From Cellulomonas sp. (lineage in GTDB: Bacteria; Actinomycetota; Actinomycetes; Actinomycetales; Cellulomonadaceae), in assembly GCA_031178805.1 (NCBI GenBank), contig JAPSIJ010000063.1:1-9962 (forward strand): a stretch of 9,962 bases of DNA, given 5' to 3'. Shown here in pieces: positions 7,280 through 9,962 of the stretch. Below the pieces are notes generated by a model that ran no database searches, had not been told where the DNA came from, and was given only the letters and a program-made list of their open reading frames with translations. Positions within the stretch are counted from its first letter, which is position 1; the number at the start of each line of letters is the position of its first letter. The translations under genes were made by a program, and so were the position numbers.

Positions 7280-8127
7280 TGGGTGCTCTCACGGCCAAGC
7301 AGAAGTGGGCGTGGGCCGCGCTGACCGTGGCGGTGCTGGTCTACGCGCTGTTCCCGGTGATCTCGATCATGGCCACGTCGTTCAAGCTGCCCAGCGACCT
7401 GAACACCGGCAAGTTCCTGCCGACCACGTGGACGCTGACGAACTACGAGCAGATCCTCGCGCCGGACGGCTCGGCGCAGGAGCTGTTCCTGTCCTCGCTG
7501 CGCAACTCCGTCGGCATCTCGCTGATCGCCACCGCGATCTCCGTGGTGCTGTCCACGCTCGCCGCGTACGCGATCGCCCGGCTGGACTTCCCCGGGCGCA
7601 AGCTCGTGCTCACCACGGCGCTCGCGGTGTCGATCTTCCCGGTGATCTCGATCGTCACGCCGCTGTTCAACCTGTGGCGGTCCATCGGGCTGTACGACAC
7701 CTGGCCCGGCCTGGTGATCCCGTACCTGTCGCTCACGCTGCCGATCTCCATCTGGACGCTCACCGCGTTCTTCCGGCAGATCCCGTGGGAGCTGGAGCAG
7801 GCGGCGCAGGTCGACGGCGCCACCACCTGGCAGGCGTTCCGGAAGGCGATCGTGCCGCTCGCGGCGCCCGGCGTGTTCACCACCGCGCTGATCGCGTTCT
7901 TCATCGCCTGGAACGACTTCGTGTACGGCATCTCGCTGACCTCCACCGAGGCGGCCCGGCCCGTGCCCGCGGCGCTCGCGTTCTTCTCGGGCGCGTCCCA
8001 GTTCGAGGACCCGACCGGCGCGATCTCCGCCGCCGCCGTGGTCGTGACCATCCCCGTCGTCGTCCTGGTGCTGCTGTTCCAGCGCCAGATCGTGTCCGGG
8101 CTGACCCAGGGCGCGGTCAAGGGCTGA
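7279..8127 (+). CDS. sugB: SugB-like sugar ABC transporter permease (MalG-type)
   Basis: Second channel subunit, partner of SugA. It has 282 residues and six predicted spans, the first being AWAALTVAVLVYALFPVISIMATSF. The family's periplasmic segment with WTLTNYEQIL follows. The EAA loop EQAAQVDGATTWQAFRKAIVPL starts at about residue 173, and the conserved FFIAWNDFVYGISLT segment lies after it. These place it in the MalG half of CUT1 permeases. The ATG at 7279 shares its A with the sugA stop codon and is preceded by GGGGGGAGAA (7266-7275). This means translation is coupled and the two subunits are made in equal amounts. Confidence 0.92.
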   Translation: MGALTAKQKWAWAALTVAVLVYALFPVISIMATSFKLPSDLNTGKFLPTTWTLTNYEQILAPDGSAQELFLSSLRNSVGISLIATAISVVLSTLAAYAIARLDFPGRKLVLTTALAVSIFPVISIVTPLFNLWRSIGLYDTWPGLVIPYLSLTLPISIWTLTAFFRQIPWELEQAAQVDGATTWQAFRKAIVPLAAPGVFTTALIAFFIAWNDFVYGISLTSTEAARPVPAALAFFSGASQFEDPTGAISAAAVVVTIPVVVLVLLFQRQIVSGLTQGAVKG

Positions 8128-8161
8128 CGCCCGCCGCCCGGAACCGCAGGAGGCAGAAGAC

Positions 8162-9463
<1,302 letters not shown>

Positions 9464-9477
9464 CCCGCCCCGCGACC

Positions 9478-9537
9478 GCGCAAGAGCCGCGGCCAGGGCG
9501 CACGCGATCTCGTGCGCCCTCGCCGCGGCTCGTGCGC
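9478..9537. repeat. Imperfect 60-bp palindrome (element 1), possible bidirectional terminator
   Basis: Centred between 9507 and 9508; 27 of 30 base pairs are complementary, with mismatches at 9483/9532, 9494/9521 and 9505/9510. It contains four copies of a 9-bp site at offsets 0, 20, 31 and 51: GCGCAAGAG (9478), GCGCACGCG (9498), CTCGTGCGC (9509) and CTCGTGCGC (9529). It begins 14 bp after the sugC stop. A sugC terminator stem is the conservative reading, but no T-run follows. Confidence 0.7.
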
Positions 9538-9589
9538 CCTCGGACGCGCGCCCGAGCGTGCGGGGGAGTGCGGGGGCCCGGCGGCGACG

Positions 9590-9649
9590 GCGCACGAGAC
9601 ACCACGACGGCGCACGAGATCTCGTGCGCCGTCGTGGTGTCTCGTGCGC
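9590..9649. repeat. Perfect 60-bp palindrome with no spacer (element 2), possible bidirectional terminator
   Basis: All 30 pairs are complementary around the centre 9619/9620, inside AGATCT. It holds GCGCACGAG at 9590 and 9610 and CTCGTGCGC at 9621 and 9641. This is exactly the four-site plan of element 1, with 11-bp spacers of different sequence. The centres of the two elements are 112 bp apart. It lies 44 bp from the stop of the convergent kinase gene, so it may end that transcript, that of sugC, or both. Confidence 0.8.
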
Positions 9650-9693
9650 GCTGGTGGGCGCGAGCCGGCGCCGGGGGCGCGCGGCGGGGTGGG

Positions 9694-9962
9694 TCAGTGC
9701 TCGCCGAGGTCGGCGGTGGTCGGGGGGTTGGCGCCGGGGCGGGACACCGTGATCGCGGCGATGACGGCGCAGCGGACCAGCACCTGCTCGACGGTGCCGC
9801 GGTCGACGGCGCGGAGGCGGTCGCGGGCGTCGGCGCCGAGCAGCCCGGCGGTCCACAGGCCGTCGATCAGGCCGGCCATGAAGGAGTCGCCGGCGCCGAC
9901 GGTGTCCGCGACCTCGACCGGCGGGGCGGTGATCATCACCTCGTCGCCGGCGGCGGTGACGG
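9694..9962 (-). CDS. PfkB-family carbohydrate kinase, C-terminal part (5' end outside window)
   Basis: ATP-dependent sugar kinase of the ribokinase/fructokinase superfamily. Only the last 88 complete codons are present; the frame is open to the right edge and stops at TCA 9694-9696. The diagnostic PfkB signature DTVGAGDSF is encoded at 9880-9906. Its GAGD supplies the catalytic Asp and the anion hole that steadies the phosphate transferred. The preceding PPVEVA strand and the following helix (MAGLIDGLW), with the late CAVIAAITVSRPGANPP segment, are typical of fructokinase-like members. Substrate cannot be fixed without the N-terminal sugar-binding half; fructokinase is the likeliest label. 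It converges on sugC, so it is not in the importer operon, but it could phosphorylate sugars released from the imported disaccharide. Confidence 0.88.
   Translation of the reverse strand, partial: VTAAGDEVMITAPPVEVADTVGAGDSFMAGLIDGLWTAGLLGADARDRLRAVDRGTVEQVLVRCAVIAAITVSRPGANPPTTADLGEH

Noticed and set aside
9478..9649. Short CRISPR array or transposon ends
   Set aside because: The 9-bp sites are regularly spaced, but the 11-bp spacers are mirror images of each other and not unique, and no cas gene is near. No transposase or target-site duplication flanks the palindromes, and the 51 bp between them could not encode one.

Overview
The window is about 10 kb of very GC-rich DNA with tight gene packing, GTG starts on several genes and strong G/C bias at third codon positions. 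This points to an actinobacterium. A methyl-accepting chemotaxis receptor implies a motile one. A LpqY-SugA-SugB-SugC-type sugar importer, a PfkB sugar kinase and a carbonic anhydrase/class II fumarase pair fit a Cellulomonas-like member of the Micrococcales. That placement is inference from gene content; no marker gene here settles it.

Layout, left to right. (1) The 3' part of a MarR-family regulator (+) enters from the left edge. (2) A 137-bp leader holds a 24-bp palindrome and a FliA/WhiG-like promoter. It precedes a full-length chemoreceptor (+) with a Cache_3-Cache_2 type sensor, HAMP and a signalling domain. (3) Convergent to it on the minus strand lie class II fumarase (fumC) and, upstream of fumC, a beta-class carbonic anhydrase; they may be cotranscribed. 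(4) A 199-bp divergent region leads into a four-gene plus-strand ABC importer operon: lipoprotein binding protein, two permeases and an ATPase. Gene order and sequence resemble mycobacterial lpqY-sugA-sugB-sugC, the trehalose transporter. The first three genes are joined by stop/start overlaps of 4 and 1 nt. (5) The gap between sugC and a convergent, partial PfkB-family sugar kinase (-) contains two 60-bp palindromes with the same internal layout.

The genes make three functional units: chemosensing; C4/CO2 metabolism (fumarate to malate, CO2 to bicarbonate); and sugar import with a neighbouring sugar kinase. All coding genes belong to known families and I see no defence system, phage, CRISPR array or insertion sequence. 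The least explained DNA is the 9464-9693 intergenic region. Its two palindromes share a four-site plan while their spacer sequences differ, and each spacer still pairs with its partner. The chemoreceptor leader is the second most interesting stretch.
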